Assembly (NCBI GenBank): GCA_022791255.1
Contig: JAAVYR010000016.1
Coordinates: 1 to 64,000, forward strand
DNA: 64,000 bases
Reading direction: 5' to 3'
From: Peptococcaceae bacterium
GTDB taxonomy: Bacteria; Bacillota; Dehalobacteriia; UBA4068; JAAVYR01
Shown: piece by piece, positions 15,514 to 23,673 of the stretch
Layout: each line of letters opens with the position of its first letter
How positions within the stretch are numbered: the first letter of the stretch is position 1
Position numbers and translations under genes: made by a program
Notes under the pieces: generated by a model
What the model was told of the DNA's origin: nothing
Databases searched by the model: none
What the model saw: the letters and a program-made list of their open reading frames with translations, nothing else

Positions 15514-16896
15514 ATGACACATCATGACGAACAACTAGAACCCATAGAACCAAATCAAGATAAAAATGCTCCTACTGATTGGGAGCTGGATTTACAGGGA
15601 GATTTACCGCTGCAGCAAATCAATAATCTCTCCTTTGACCAGTTAAGGGAGATTGCCGCCCGCGCCCAGCAAACAGCCGAGGAAGCAAACGAAATCGCTG
15701 CCCAAAAAGAAGCGGCCGCACAGGAAGCAGAAAGGGCCGCCCAAATGGCACGGCTAGCCTCTGCTGACGCAGACCAGGCTAAGCAATCTGCAGCAGAAGC
15801 TACCAGCAAGGCAGAACTGCTCTTAAACAAGCTAAAGGAAGAAGAAGCCAAGGAACTAGCCCAAGAAGCAGCCGCTCTTGCTCAAGAAAAACAAGCTCGC
15901 CTCACCCAGATAGAACAGGAAATGACCGCCCTCCAAGAGAAGCTGGCCCTAGCTCAACAGGAGGCTGAGACCGCCCAGGAGCAAGCAAAAGCTGCCCGGA
16001 TTAACCCAGCAGATTTCTGGCAGGAAGCAGAGGACGCACCAGAACCAGACCGACAAAAGGTGATTGCAGCTGAAGCTGCCATGGCCGCCGCTGTTTCTGC
16101 TACGACCATCGCCGAAGAAGCACAGAAAAAAGCAGAAGACCTGCAGCAGGAATACCAGGCAGGGAAAAAGGAACAGGCAATTCTCGCTACCGAAATAGAA
16201 AAATGGCTAGCAAAAGAAGAAAACGCCCAGTCTGCGATGACCATGGCCCAGAGAAAGCAAGAAGTCTTAGCAAAAAAAATAGCGGACAAGCAGTTTTTCG
16301 ATAAGGATGAGGATGTCTTTGCAGAGCGACAAGACAACTTCGCTTCTATTACCAAGGAAGAGGTCCCTATCTTCCAGAAAAAGAAATCCCACCCAATCCT
16401 AAGCTTTTGCGTCTTTTTGATTGTCGTCATTGGCGCTGCTCTGGCTATTAAGACCTTTGTACTGCAGGTCGCCAATATTTCTGGTGAGTCTATGTCCCCA
16501 ACGCTCCATGATAATGATAAAGTGCTGGTTAGCATGATTAGCTATCACTTGGGCGCCCCAGAACGAGGCGATATTGTCATTATTGCTTCTGCAGAACGGT
16601 TTAGCGATAAATATATCAAACGCATTATCGCCCTGCCAGGAGAACACATCGTTATCAAAAACAATCAAGTTTTCATCAATGATACGCTGCTAACAGAGGA
16701 TTACCTAAGCAATACTTATACCAATGGCAGCATTGACACCATCGTGCCGGCAGAAAGTTACTTTGTCATGGGGGATAACCGAACCAAAAGCTCTGACAGC
16801 AGAAGCGGCTCCATTAGCTTTATCAAACGAGAGGAAATCGTCGGCAAAGCATTCTGCATTATCTACCCCAAAGATAACTGGGCAAAGCTGGACTAA
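15514..16896 (+). CDS. lepB: Signal peptidase I with long N-terminal coiled-coil extension
   Basis: The 460-residue protein is about 270 residues longer than a typical Gram-positive type I signal peptidase. Residues about 45-265 are almost entirely Ala/Glu/Gln/Lys heptad-like sequence, predicted here by eye to be a cytosolic coiled coil. One membrane segment follows (about 293-312), then a complete S26 catalytic domain: nucleophile Ser326 in SGESMSPT, general base Lys369 in YIKRIIALPGE, and box E GDNRTKSSDSR. It should cleave signal peptides of exported proteins. metK follows 53 bases downstream and may be cotranscribed. The coiled coil may scaffold the enzyme. Confidence 0.9.
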   Translation: MTHHDEQLEPIEPNQDKNAPTDWELDLQGDLPLQQINNLSFDQLREIAARAQQTAEEANEIAAQKEAAAQEAERAAQMARLASADADQAKQSAAEATSKAELLLNKLKEEEAKELAQEAAALAQEKQARLTQIEQEMTALQEKLALAQQEAETAQEQAKAARINPADFWQEAEDAPEPDRQKVIAAEAAMAAAVSATTIAEEAQKKAEDLQQEYQAGKKEQAILATEIEKWLAKEENAQSAMTMAQRKQEVLAKKIADKQFFDKDEDVFAERQDNFASITKEEVPIFQKKKSHPILSFCVFLIVVIGAALAIKTFVLQVANISGESMSPTLHDNDKVLVSMISYHLGAPERGDIVIIASAERFSDKYIKRIIALPGEHIVIKNNQVFINDTLLTEDYLSNTYTNGSIDTIVPAESYFVMGDNRTKSSDSRSGSISFIKREEIVGKAFCIIYPKDNWAKLD

Positions 16897-16949
16897 CGCT
16901 ATTAAGATAAGCAAAACGAAATACCGTAAAATTATGGAGGATAACATAT

Positions 16950-18137
16950 ATGTCTAGATATTTATTCACATCTGAGTCTGTGACGGAAGGACACCCGGAT
17001 AAAATATGCGACCAAATCTCCGACGCTGTGTTAGATGAGATTTTAACGAAAGACCCGAAAGCCCGGGTCGCCTGCGAGACTTGCTGCACCACCGGCATGG
17101 TCATGGTCATGGGGGAAATCACTACCAGCTGCTATGTGGATATTCCCAGCATTGCACGGCAGGTCATCTTAGATATTGGCTACGACCGTGCCAAATACGG
17201 CTTTGATGGCAACACCTGCGCCATCATCACTGCTATCGACGAGCAGTCTCCCGACATTGCTTTAGGGGTAGACCAAGCCTTCGAATACCGGGAACAACAA
17301 GAAGAAGAAAAACTCTTTACCACCGGCGCCGGCGACCAGGGCCTGATGTTTGGCTTTGCCTGTGACGAGACAAAAGAGCTCATGCCGCTGCCTATTTCCC
17401 TGGCCCACAAACTAGCCCGCAAGCTAACAGCCGTGAGAAAGTCCGGCACTCTTGCCTACTTACGCCCCGACGGGAAAACACAAGTCACCGTCGAATACGA
17501 AGACAGCAAACCACTCCGAGTAGACACCGTGGTTATCTCTTCTCAGCATGCAGCAGAAATCTCTCTGGAACAAATCCGCAAGGATATCAAAGCGCATGTC
17601 ATCGACACCACCATTCCCCAGGAACTGATGGACGCTGACACAAAAATCTTTATTAACCCCACTGGTCGCTTTGTCATCGGCGGACCCCAGGGAGACAGCG
17701 GCCTCACCGGCCGGAAAATCATCGTCGATACTTACGGCGGCTATTCCCGCCACGGCGGCGGTGCTTTCTCCGGGAAAGACGCCACCAAAGTAGACCGTTC
17801 TGCAGCCTATGCCGCCCGCTATGTAGCAAAAAACATTGTAGCAGCCGGTCTTGCTAAAAAGTGTGAAGTCCAGCTGGCCTATGCTATCGGGGTGGCCAAG
17901 CCCGTCTCCATCATGGTAGACTCCTTTGGCACCGGCACCATACCGGATGAAACCATCGCCCAGGCAGTAGAACAAGTCTTTGACTTACGGCCAGAAGCTA
18001 TCATCCACACACTGGATTTAAGAAAGCCCATTTACCGGCAGCTGGCAGCATATGGGCACATGGGCCGAGAAGATTTAAATATCCCCTGGGAAAAGACAGA
18101 TATGACCGAAGACCTCCTACAAGCCATCCCCAAATAA
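16950..18137 (+). CDS. metK: S-adenosylmethionine synthetase
   Basis: This 395-residue enzyme makes S-adenosylmethionine from methionine and ATP. Family blocks are present in order: [20 protein letters not shown], the ATP loop [13 protein letters not shown], the P-loop-like [20 protein letters not shown] (quoted within limits) and [20 protein letters not shown]. Start ATG follows TGGAGG at 9 bases. No SAM riboswitch is visible in the short upstream gap, so expression probably depends on the signal peptidase promoter or on a weak local one. Confidence 0.97.
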   Translation: MSRYLFTSESVTEGHPDKICDQISDAVLDEILTKDPKARVACETCCTTGMVMVMGEITTSCYVDIPSIARQVILDIGYDRAKYGFDGNTCAIITAIDEQSPDIALGVDQAFEYREQQEEEKLFTTGAGDQGLMFGFACDETKELMPLPISLAHKLARKLTAVRKSGTLAYLRPDGKTQVTVEYEDSKPLRVDTVVISSQHAAEISLEQIRKDIKAHVIDTTIPQELMDADTKIFINPTGRFVIGGPQGDSGLTGRKIIVDTYGGYSRHGGGAFSGKDATKVDRSAAYAARYVAKNIVAAGLAKKCEVQLAYAIGVAKPVSIMVDSFGTGTIPDETIAQAVEQVFDLRPEAIIHTLDLRKPIYRQLAAYGHMGREDLNIPWEKTDMTEDLLQAIPK

Positions 18138-18301
18138 CGGATAGTGCACCATATTACGAAAGCATTACATACTACTACCGGATAGTGCTCCATTCTACAA
18201 AAGAACTACCTACTACTTCCGGATAGTGCTCCATTCTACAAAAGAACTACCTACTACTTCCGGATAGTGCCACATATTACGAAAGCATGACTTACTACTA
18301 C
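18138..18301. repeat. Four tandem 41-bp repeats
   Basis: Four contiguous 41-base units begin at 18138, 18179, 18220 and 18261, each opening CGGATAGTGC and ending CTACTACT[TA]C or TACTACTAC. Units 2 and 3 are identical; units 1 and 4 share the variant CATATTACGAAAGCAT centre. The unit resembles dispersed hairpin repeats at 19622-19680 and 63530-63600. It is noncoding and begins right after the metK stop. Confidence 0.9.
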
Positions 18302-18364
18302 CGACAAACACTTTTCCCTTTGTCAGAGGCAGTAAGTATATCTCTTGCACTTCGTGGCACCATC

Positions 18365-18398
18365 TGTCATCCTGAGGAATGTAATGACGAAGGAACTT
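18365..18398. repeat. Dispersed TGTCATYCTGAG-family palindromic repeat
   Basis: TGTCATCCTGAGGAATGTAATGACGAAGGAAC-type element, quoted by its ends TGTCATCCTGAGG and GACGAAGGAACTT. The same family recurs at seven other places in this window, always between genes. Confidence 0.8.
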
Positions 18399-18399
18399 A

Positions 18400-18430
18400 A
18401 AAAGAGAACGGAAAAATCCGTTCTCTTTTC
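18400..18430. terminator. Terminator between metK and XRE gene
   Basis: AAAAGAGAACGGA pairs with TCCGTTCTCTTTT with a four-base loop. It is bidirectional and touches the stop codon of the minus-strand XRE gene. Confidence 0.8.
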
Positions 18431-18674
18431 ATTTTAAATCGTCCATAATCTCATTCTTAAGAATAGGAATATCAAAAAACTCTGATAAAGTCATATTAAA
18501 ATAACTTGCCACTTTGTATATGATAACAATATTCGGCTTCTTACTATTTCCATGTATAATATTATTAAGAGTAGACTGGGGAATATCAGCGTTTTTAGCT
18601 AACTTGTTTATAGTGATTTTCCTCTTTCTACAAAGTTCTACAATACGAATGCCAATCACTTCTTGCAAAGTCAT
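18429..18674 (-). CDS. XRE-family transcriptional regulator (module 1)
   Basis: This 81-residue protein is one helix-turn-helix domain: residues about 8-65 carry ITINKLAKNADIPQSTLNNI as the HTH core. Start ATG follows GGGAGGGG. It is divergent from a small Cys protein at 18818 and paralogous to the regulator at 19031 (shared RIVELCRKRxIT start and FMT-type end). A GGG-N4-CCC palindrome between the divergent genes is its likely operator. It probably represses its partner and perhaps itself. Confidence 0.88.
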   Translation of the reverse strand: MTLQEVIGIRIVELCRKRKITINKLAKNADIPQSTLNNIIHGNSKKPNIVIIYKVASYFNMTLSEFFDIPILKNEIMDDLK

Positions 18675-18746
18675 AGATATTCCCCTCCCTTCTCATATAC
18701 TTACTCAAAACATATCACGGATTTTAAAATAGTTACCTATCGTTGG

Positions 18747-18775
18747 TTGACTTTTTAATTATTTTTAATTAAAAT
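18747..18775 (+). promoter_or_regulatory. Promoter of small Cys protein, module 1
   Basis: TTGACT (18747-18752) and TAAAAT (18770-18775) are 17 bases apart. The palindromic operator at 18780 lies at the expected transcription start. Confidence 0.7.
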
Positions 18776-18779
18776 TATT

Positions 18780-18794
18780 ACGGGAATACCCTTA
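18780..18794. promoter_or_regulatory. Candidate operator ACGGG-N4-CCCTTA, module 1
   Basis: ACGGGAATACCCTTA contains the palindrome GGG-AATA-CCC. The same motif occurs twice in the matching intergenic region of module 2 (19331 and 19350). Confidence 0.55.
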
Positions 18795-18817
18795 ACTAAA
18801 GAAGGAGCGGCATAGCT

Positions 18818-18994
18818 TTGATAAACTGTTATCGAAAATTTTGTATTTACAGTCAAGATAATAAATGTCAAAAAGATATTATTTTAGTAGACCAAACAGG
18901 TGCTTGTGCTGATTTTATAGATATCCGCTCAGATAATCTTTTAATCATAAAAAATCGAGTGCGAAAAAAGTGGGCAAAAGAAGAAAAAAAGTAA
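18818..18994 (+). CDS. Small Cys-motif protein (module 1)
   Basis: A 58-residue protein starts at TTG 18818 after GAAGGAG; no ATG start is available. Its cysteines are C4-x4-C9-x7-C17-x12-C30, exactly the spacing of the 63-residue protein at 19395 (C7, C12, C20, C33), and both share CxY and IxL-x4-GxC around them, so they are paralogs. The C-terminus is basic and helical. A zinc-binding mini-protein is likely. No family is recognised. Being divergent to an XRE gene suggests a two-gene module. Confidence 0.7.
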   Translation: MINCYRKFCIYSQDNKCQKDIILVDQTGACADFIDIRSDNLLIIKNRVRKKWAKEEKK

Positions 18995-19022
18995 CAGAGC
19001 TTATCGTATACTCTGTTACTTT
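18991..19022. terminator. Terminator between modules 1 and 2
   Basis: GTAACAGAG (18991-18999) pairs with CTCTGTTAC (19011-19019). It overlaps the stop codon of the small Cys gene and precedes the end of the next, opposite XRE gene. Confidence 0.7.
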
Positions 19023-19030
19023 ATCTCATT

Positions 19031-19291
19031 TTATTCATCTTCATTTTTCTCATCTTCTTCAAATTCGCCCTCATTCATTTCAGGAAAATCTAAAAATTGA
19101 GATACCGTCATACAAAAACCACGAGCAATTTTATTTACCGTCCGAAATTCCGGACTTCCAATCCTTAAAGTCATAATATCACTAATTGTTCCTTGAGGTA
19201 CACCTGACATTTTTGCAAGAGCATTTGGAGTAATATTTCTTTTTCGACACAATTCAGCAATTCGCATTTTCAAAACTTCACAATAGGTCAT
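19031..19291 (-). CDS. XRE-family transcriptional regulator (module 2)
   Basis: This 86-residue single-domain HTH protein starts after AAAGGAG. The HTH core is ITPNALAKMSGVPQGTISDI (about 20-39), followed by the usual helix pair and an acidic tail rich in Glu/Asp. It is paralogous to the regulator at 18429 and likewise divergent to a small Cys protein (19395). Two GGG-N4-CCC-type sites lie between it and its partner. Confidence 0.88.
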   Translation of the reverse strand: MTYCEVLKMRIAELCRKRNITPNALAKMSGVPQGTISDIMTLRIGSPEFRTVNKIARGFCMTVSQFLDFPEMNEGEFEEDEKNEDE

Positions 19292-19330
19292 GAAACATTG
19301 CTCCTTTCTCCAGCTTTTCTATATCATACA

Positions 19331-19364
19331 ACGGAATACCCCTAATCTTACGGGTAAACCCTTA
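19331..19364. promoter_or_regulatory. Two candidate operators, module 2
   Basis: ACGGAATACCCCTA (19331-19344) and ACGGGTAAACCCTTA (19350-19364) are one helical turn or two apart in the divergent promoter region. They match the single site of module 1. Confidence 0.55.
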
Positions 19365-19394
19365 ATATGAAAAATTTTTAAAAGGAGATATTTT

Positions 19395-19586
19395 ATGCGC
19401 AAAATAATTACTTGTAACAATGAAATGTGTCTTTATGAAGAAGACGGCACCTGCACCCAAAAGGAAATTACCTTGGACCACCGTGGCCGTTGTCGACAAT
19501 GCATGAATATTATTTTAGAACCCGAACTAATTAAGGAGAAAAAACAAAAGTTCTGGGAAATGGTATCAAGAGACGACGAGGAATAG
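19395..19586 (+). CDS. Small Cys-motif protein (module 2)
   Basis: This 63-residue protein starts 8 bases after AAGGAG. Cysteines C7-x4-C12-x7-C20-x12-C33-x2-C36 match the spacing of the paralog at 18818, with an extra CxxC at the end. Conserved non-Cys features are LYE/IYS after the second Cys and ITLDHRGRC. The tail is charged and helical. It is probably a small zinc-binding or redox protein controlled by the divergent XRE regulator; its function is unknown. Confidence 0.8.
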   Translation: MRKIITCNNEMCLYEEDGTCTQKEITLDHRGRCRQCMNIILEPELIKEKKQKFWEMVSRDDEE

Positions 19587-19590
19587 TTTT

Positions 19591-19680
19591 AAGATCCTTC
19601 GCTTTGCTCAGGATGACAAATAATGCCACGCGCTACAAAAGACTACAAACTACTTCCGACAGTTACTTTTACCTAGTGAG
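19591..19680. repeat. Compound dispersed repeat (AGATCCTTCG unit plus CTACTTCC unit)
   Basis: AGATCCTTCGCTTTGCTCAGG-type element (19591-19619; ends AAGATCCTTCG and GGATGACAA) is joined to ATGCCACGCGCTACAAAAG and ACTACTTCCGACAGTTAC. The same two-part composite recurs at 63495-63600. Confidence 0.75.
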
Positions 19681-19705
19681 TAATTTTGAAAGTTCATATG
19701 TAGTT

Positions 19706-19888
19706 TTATTTTACGAGATGAAGTTTGGTCCGTTTCTTGTCGATAACCCGCTCGTTTTGCTCCCGGTAGACATCAGTGATAAGGCCGGCATAGGTTAGGT
19801 CCTTGCCGCAATAAGGGCAATACCAGATACCCCTGTCATGGGCAGAATAAGACACCTGGTTGCAGTTTTCACAGCGTTTATAAGACAT
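19706..19888 (-). CDS. Small zinc-ribbon protein
   Basis: The start chosen (ATG 19888) follows AAAAGGGGG at 9 bases and gives 60 residues. Two CxxC pairs, CENC near the N-terminus and CPYC after WY, form a rubredoxin-like zinc ribbon of about 20 residues (YKRCENCNQVSY, IWYCPYCGKDL). The rest is a charged helix. Such stand-alone ribbons are often nucleic-acid or protein adaptors. No partner is visible. Confidence 0.75.
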   Translation of the reverse strand: MSYKRCENCNQVSYSAHDRGIWYCPYCGKDLTYAGLITDVYREQNERVIDKKRTKLHLVK

Positions 19889-20024
19889 AATAAAGAGCCC
19901 CCTTTTCCGCAAAGTATCTCCTATCTTCTACTTTTAGTTTACTCTTTGCAGATGGAAAAGATTGCCGCTTCTTGTCTCGCCCACCAGGAAATATTCCCCA
20001 ATACTTCTCCTTTATTCCCTTTTT

Positions 20025-20215
20025 CCTGCATAAAAAAACTCACTACCTCTTACGCAAAAATAATCGCATAGGAAGTAGTATCATCCGCCACTTTTCACAT
20101 AAAAAAACTTCCTACCTCTCACACAATGTCAGAAGCAGGAAAAATATCTCTACTCCCTGCATAAAAAAACTCACTACCTCTTACGCAAAAATAATTGCAT
20201 AGGAAGTAGTGAGTT
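20025..20215. repeat. Two direct copies of a CTCACTACCTC hairpin repeat; second copy a terminator
   Basis: A near-identical sequence of about 54 bases occurs at 20025-20079 and 20156-20210, beginning CCTGCATAAAAAAACTCACT and ending GCATAGGAAGTAGT. A related, diverged copy lies between them (about 20098-20140). In the second copy AACTCACTAC pairs with GTAGTGAGTT; read leftward it is followed by seven T, so it can terminate the SH3 gene ending at 20242. Confidence 0.8.
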
Positions 20216-20241
20216 ATTATTCCTTTCAGAGTGGATATATC

Positions 20242-20769
20242 CTAGTTTACTTTGGCATATTGGGAGGATACCCAGCCTTCTTTGCCGTCGCTCAGTTTGA
20301 TTTTGTACCAGCTACCATCAGTACCAGATTTAGTTTCTAATAAAGTGTATTTTTCACCTTTCTTTACAGAGCCCACTTTCGCATAGGTAGTGCCTGCACC
20401 GCCCCGCACATTGAGACTTTCTGCATTGATGGTTACCGTCTTATTAGTTGTGGTAGTCGTATTTCCGTTGTTATTGGAGGTCGTCGTATTACCACCGTTG
20501 TTAGGAGTGGTTGTATTGCCACCATTATTTGGGGTCGTGGTATTGCTGCCGCCTTTATTTGCATTGGCCTTCAATTCATCTAATTGGGTTTGAATAGCAG
20601 CGGTCCGTTCACCGACAATTTTTTCCACATAGCTTTGAGATACCAGCGGGTCGTCAGCAGAGCCAGGCATAGCAGTCACAGCTTGTACCACTTGCCCTAA
20701 TACAAAACCAACCGTCAAGCAAACCAAAGAACCCAAGGATAAGAGTATCATTCCTTTTTTATTATTCAT
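20242..20769 (-). CDS. Membrane-anchored SH3b-domain envelope protein
   Basis: This 175-residue protein has an N-terminal signal anchor (about 7-30), then the motif [15 protein letters not shown] (38-52) and a short helix. A low-complexity Thr/Asn/Gly linker follows with repeats of [11 protein letters not shown]-terminal bacterial SH3 domain (about 108-175; [29 protein letters not shown]) typically binds peptidoglycan. It lies beside tagO and murJ, which supports a cell-wall role. The same N-terminal DDPLV motif is found in the protein at 40264. Confidence 0.85.
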   Translation of the reverse strand: MNNKKGMILLSLGSLVCLTVGFVLGQVVQAVTAMPGSADDPLVSQSYVEKIVGERTAAIQTQLDELKANANKGGSNTTTPNNGGNTTTPNNGGNTTTSNNNGNTTTTTNKTVTINAESLNVRGGAGTTYAKVGSVKKGEKYTLLETKSGTDGSWYKIKLSDGKEGWVSSQYAKVN

Positions 20770-20808
20770 ACCAGTTCCCCCTTAACTAAACTATGATTAA
20801 TGAAATAT

Positions 20809-21846
20809 TTATTTATTTTCACTGGCTGCCACCGGGCTCCGCGAAAGGATACCCAGCTTATAGGCGCCAAAGGAAATAATCACCGCCATGCAGCAGAGAA
20901 TTAAGAGCGCTTGCGAAGAACCAACCAAGCTCATTAATACCGCACACAGGCTAAAGGCTCCCGTAATGCCATAGATGACCAGCACCGCCTTGGTCTGAGT
21001 CAAGCCTCTAGCCAAAAGACAGTGGTGCAGATGGCCTTTGTCCGCTTTAAAGATCGGCTGATGATTTTTCATACGGCGCACAATGGCAAAGAAAGTATCT
21101 AAAATAGGGATACCTAAAATCGCCACCACCACGAATACAGAAATCACTGTTGCCGTCTTTGCCACACTGATAACGGAAAGCCCTCCTAAGACAAAGCCCA
21201 AAAATAGCGAACCGCAATCCCCCATAAAGATTTGCGCAGGGTGGAAATTATACCGCAGGAAGGCAATAGCAGCACATGCTAGGAATAGAGCAAGGGCTGC
21301 TGCCGCCATCTGCCCCCGCCACAGAGAGATTACCACCATGGTCAGTGCAGAAATAGCGGAAACACCTGCAGCCAGTCCATCTAAGCCATCAATGAGATTG
21401 ACCGCATTGCTGACCCCCATGAGCCAGATAACCGTTAGCGGCCAGCCCCAGATACCCAGAGAAATCATTTGGTTATTAAATGGATTGGTAATAAACTCCA
21501 CTGGAGATACCATCGCACAGAAAATCAGCGAGGCTAACAGCTGCCCGGCAAGCTTCATCCAAGGAGAGATGCAATAAATATCATCAATAATCCCGATGAG
21601 CACTACCACCGAACCAGAAATAACCAACCCTATCCCCGGCCCTTCCATATAACCAGAGCCTAGCACTGCAAGAACAAAGCCCAGATAGATGGCAATACCA
21701 CCCATGCGAGGGATGAGTCCTTTATGGACTTTCCGCGGGTCCGGCTTATCTACCACACCCAGCTTGATAGCTAACTTTTTGACAAACGGCGTTGCAATCA
21801 GCGTTACCAAGATTGCAATGACCATTCCCTTTATTATAGGAAGCAT
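20809..21846 (-). CDS. tagO: Undecaprenyl-phosphate N-acetylglucosamine-1-phosphate transferase (TagO/WecA)
   Basis: The chosen ATG follows GGGAG at 6 bases and gives 345 residues; the frame extends seven codons upstream from a GTG without such support. About ten membrane helices carry the polyprenyl-phosphate sugar transferase motifs VDKPDPRKVHKGLIPRMGG, the catalytic NAVNLIDGLDGLAAG, GDCGSLFLGF and the C-terminal HLHH loop. It transfers GlcNAc-1-phosphate to undecaprenyl phosphate, the first step of cell-wall glycopolymer or O-antigen synthesis. TagA at 38264 would act next. Confidence 0.93.
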   Translation of the reverse strand: MLPIIKGMVIAILVTLIATPFVKKLAIKLGVVDKPDPRKVHKGLIPRMGGIAIYLGFVLAVLGSGYMEGPGIGLVISGSVVVLIGIIDDIYCISPWMKLAGQLLASLIFCAMVSPVEFITNPFNNQMISLGIWGWPLTVIWLMGVSNAVNLIDGLDGLAAGVSAISALTMVVISLWRGQMAAAALALFLACAAIAFLRYNFHPAQIFMGDCGSLFLGFVLGGLSVISVAKTATVISVFVVVAILGIPILDTFFAIVRRMKNHQPIFKADKGHLHHCLLARGLTQTKAVLVIYGITGAFSLCAVLMSLVGSSQALLILCCMAVIISFGAYKLGILSRSPVAASENK

Positions 21847-22094
21847 TTTTTTCTCCCACCAAATCACGAATTCATATTACCATTCGGTTTTATTGCCCTT
21901 GACAATCTACATCATGGTCAATTAGTAATAGTTTAATCTTTTTATACACAAAATGCAATATTTATCTGAATTCTGTCTTATTATATCAAAATTCATCTCT
22001 ATTTGCACTATCTATTTTCAGGAAAAGTATCCCTTTGCAAACCATTTCTACTTTTTTAGACAGAAAAAGACTGTCTTTTGTTCCCGCCTAGTTT

Positions 22095-23663
22095 TTATTT
22101 GCGTGCCAGTTTTTTCTTTACCACGGCTAAGGCGTCTGTCACATATTCCACCTGGAGAAATAGAGCAGCAAGGAAATAGCACAAACCACCTACGCCAATA
22201 TCGCCGCATACTCTCAGGAGCAGGCGCATACCGCCGTGCCCTGCAAATACTCTACCAAAGACCATATCTGCTCCCAGAACGGCAACCCCCATGACGACTG
22301 CGGCTATGGTAATCTTTACCACCCCGTAGTAGAGGTTTTTCCCTTGCCACTCTGGGTTTTTCTTCAGCCAAGCCAGATAAAGCAGGGCTGTATTACCGAT
22401 AGCTGCAATGGAGTTTGCCAGTGCCAAGCCCCCATGGGAAAAAGGCCCAACCAAAAGGAAACTGCATACCACATTTAAGACGATAGACCAAAAACCCAAA
22501 ATAACCGGGGTCCTGGTATCATTAAGCGCGTAAAAGGCCCGCGTCAGCACCATATTGCAAGCGACTGCTACCAGACCGATGGAAAAATAGAACAACGCCT
22601 GGGCCGTAATGAGCGTTGCGGTATGGTCAAAAGCCCCCCGTTCAAACAATAACTGTACAATGGGCACCCGCAGTACCATTAAGCCAACTGCAGCAGGAAT
22701 AGAAATCAGAAATACCATCCCCAAGCCCTTTTCTAAAGAACTGCACATAGCGTTGCGATTTTTCTCTAAAGCAAAAGTTGCAAGAGCAGGATAGATAGCA
22801 GAAGCTACTGCTGCAACAAAAATGCCCACTGGCAAATTCATCAGTTTGCTGGCATAGTTCAACGCCGAGATACTGCCCTCTGCCAGCCCAGAAGCAAAAA
22901 TACGGTTAATGGCAAAATAAATCTGGTTTACCGCTACCCCTAGGACAATGGGCATAATAGCCTTTAGGACTTGCTGCACATCAGGATGACGCCAATCCAT
23001 GGCAAAGGAATAACGAAAGCCCATTTTCTTTAAGAAGGGCAGCTGGATGAGTAAAAGCCCCGCAAAGCTAATGAGCGTGCCATAAGCAAGCCCCTCTACC
23101 CCAAAAGCAGAAGTGCAAAAAATAACGGTTAAAATGATAATAATATTGGAAAAACCAGGCGCAAACGCACCGATGGCAAAGCGATATCCAGCATTCAAAA
23201 TACCGGTTGCTACCATGCCTACCCCCATGAAAACCACCGCAGGAAACATAATACGGCTAAGTTCCGTGGTCAGCCGAGCTTGTTCTGCTTCAAAGCCAGG
23301 CGCCGTCAATGCAACCAATATCGGTGCAATCATAATGCCAATGAGAGAAATCCCCGACAAAAGGATTGCCATGATATTCATAATGGAGCTGCCCACTTTC
23401 GAAGCTTCCTCATAGTTGCCTGCCACAAAATGCTTGGTGATAACCGGCACCACAGCCGTCACCAGCGCCGAGCCTAAAATGGCCTGCAGGAAATAGGGCA
23501 GCGTGTAGGCCGCAAGATAAGCGTCAGAAATACCGCTGGCACCATATGCCCCGGCAATGAAAGTCTCTCGCAAGAAACCTAACATTTTCACAACCAAATT
23601 AATGATTAAAATAATGCCAGTAGCTTTGGCAACATTTGCCACCATTTTTTTATTTTCACCCAT
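22095..23663 (-). CDS. murJ: Lipid II flippase MurJ
   Basis: This 522-residue polytopic protein of the MOP superfamily has about 14 hydrophobic segments. It flips lipid II across the cytoplasmic membrane for peptidoglycan synthesis. Signatures include FLRETFIAGAYG near the N-terminus, SRIMFPAV, ALNYASKLMNLPVGIFVAAV and AFYALNDTRTPV. It starts 10 bases after the csaB stop, so the two are cotranscribed. Length agrees with Firmicute MurJ/MviN proteins. Confidence 0.94.
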   Translation of the reverse strand: MGENKKMVANVAKATGIILIINLVVKMLGFLRETFIAGAYGASGISDAYLAAYTLPYFLQAILGSALVTAVVPVITKHFVAGNYEEASKVGSSIMNIMAILLSGISLIGIMIAPILVALTAPGFEAEQARLTTELSRIMFPAVVFMGVGMVATGILNAGYRFAIGAFAPGFSNIIIILTVIFCTSAFGVEGLAYGTLISFAGLLLIQLPFLKKMGFRYSFAMDWRHPDVQQVLKAIMPIVLGVAVNQIYFAINRIFASGLAEGSISALNYASKLMNLPVGIFVAAVASAIYPALATFALEKNRNAMCSSLEKGLGMVFLISIPAAVGLMVLRVPIVQLLFERGAFDHTATLITAQALFYFSIGLVAVACNMVLTRAFYALNDTRTPVILGFWSIVLNVVCSFLLVGPFSHGGLALANSIAAIGNTALLYLAWLKKNPEWQGKNLYYGVVKITIAAVVMGVAVLGADMVFGRVFAGHGGMRLLLRVCGDIGVGGLCYFLAALFLQVEYVTDALAVVKKKLARK

Positions 23664-23673
23664 AATGATTATC

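Noticed and set aside
15555-16535. Antisense frames across the coiled-coil part of the signal peptidase
   Set aside because: Ala/Glu-rich coding bias on the plus strand opens antisense frames; Ser/Ala-rich shadow proteins result.
16897-16949. SAM riboswitch before metK
   Set aside because: The 53-base gap is too short and lacks any S-box motif.
20390-20593. Hydrophobic plus-strand frame in the SH3 protein linker
   Set aside because: Reverse complement of Thr/Asn repeats gives Val/Leu runs; no RBS.
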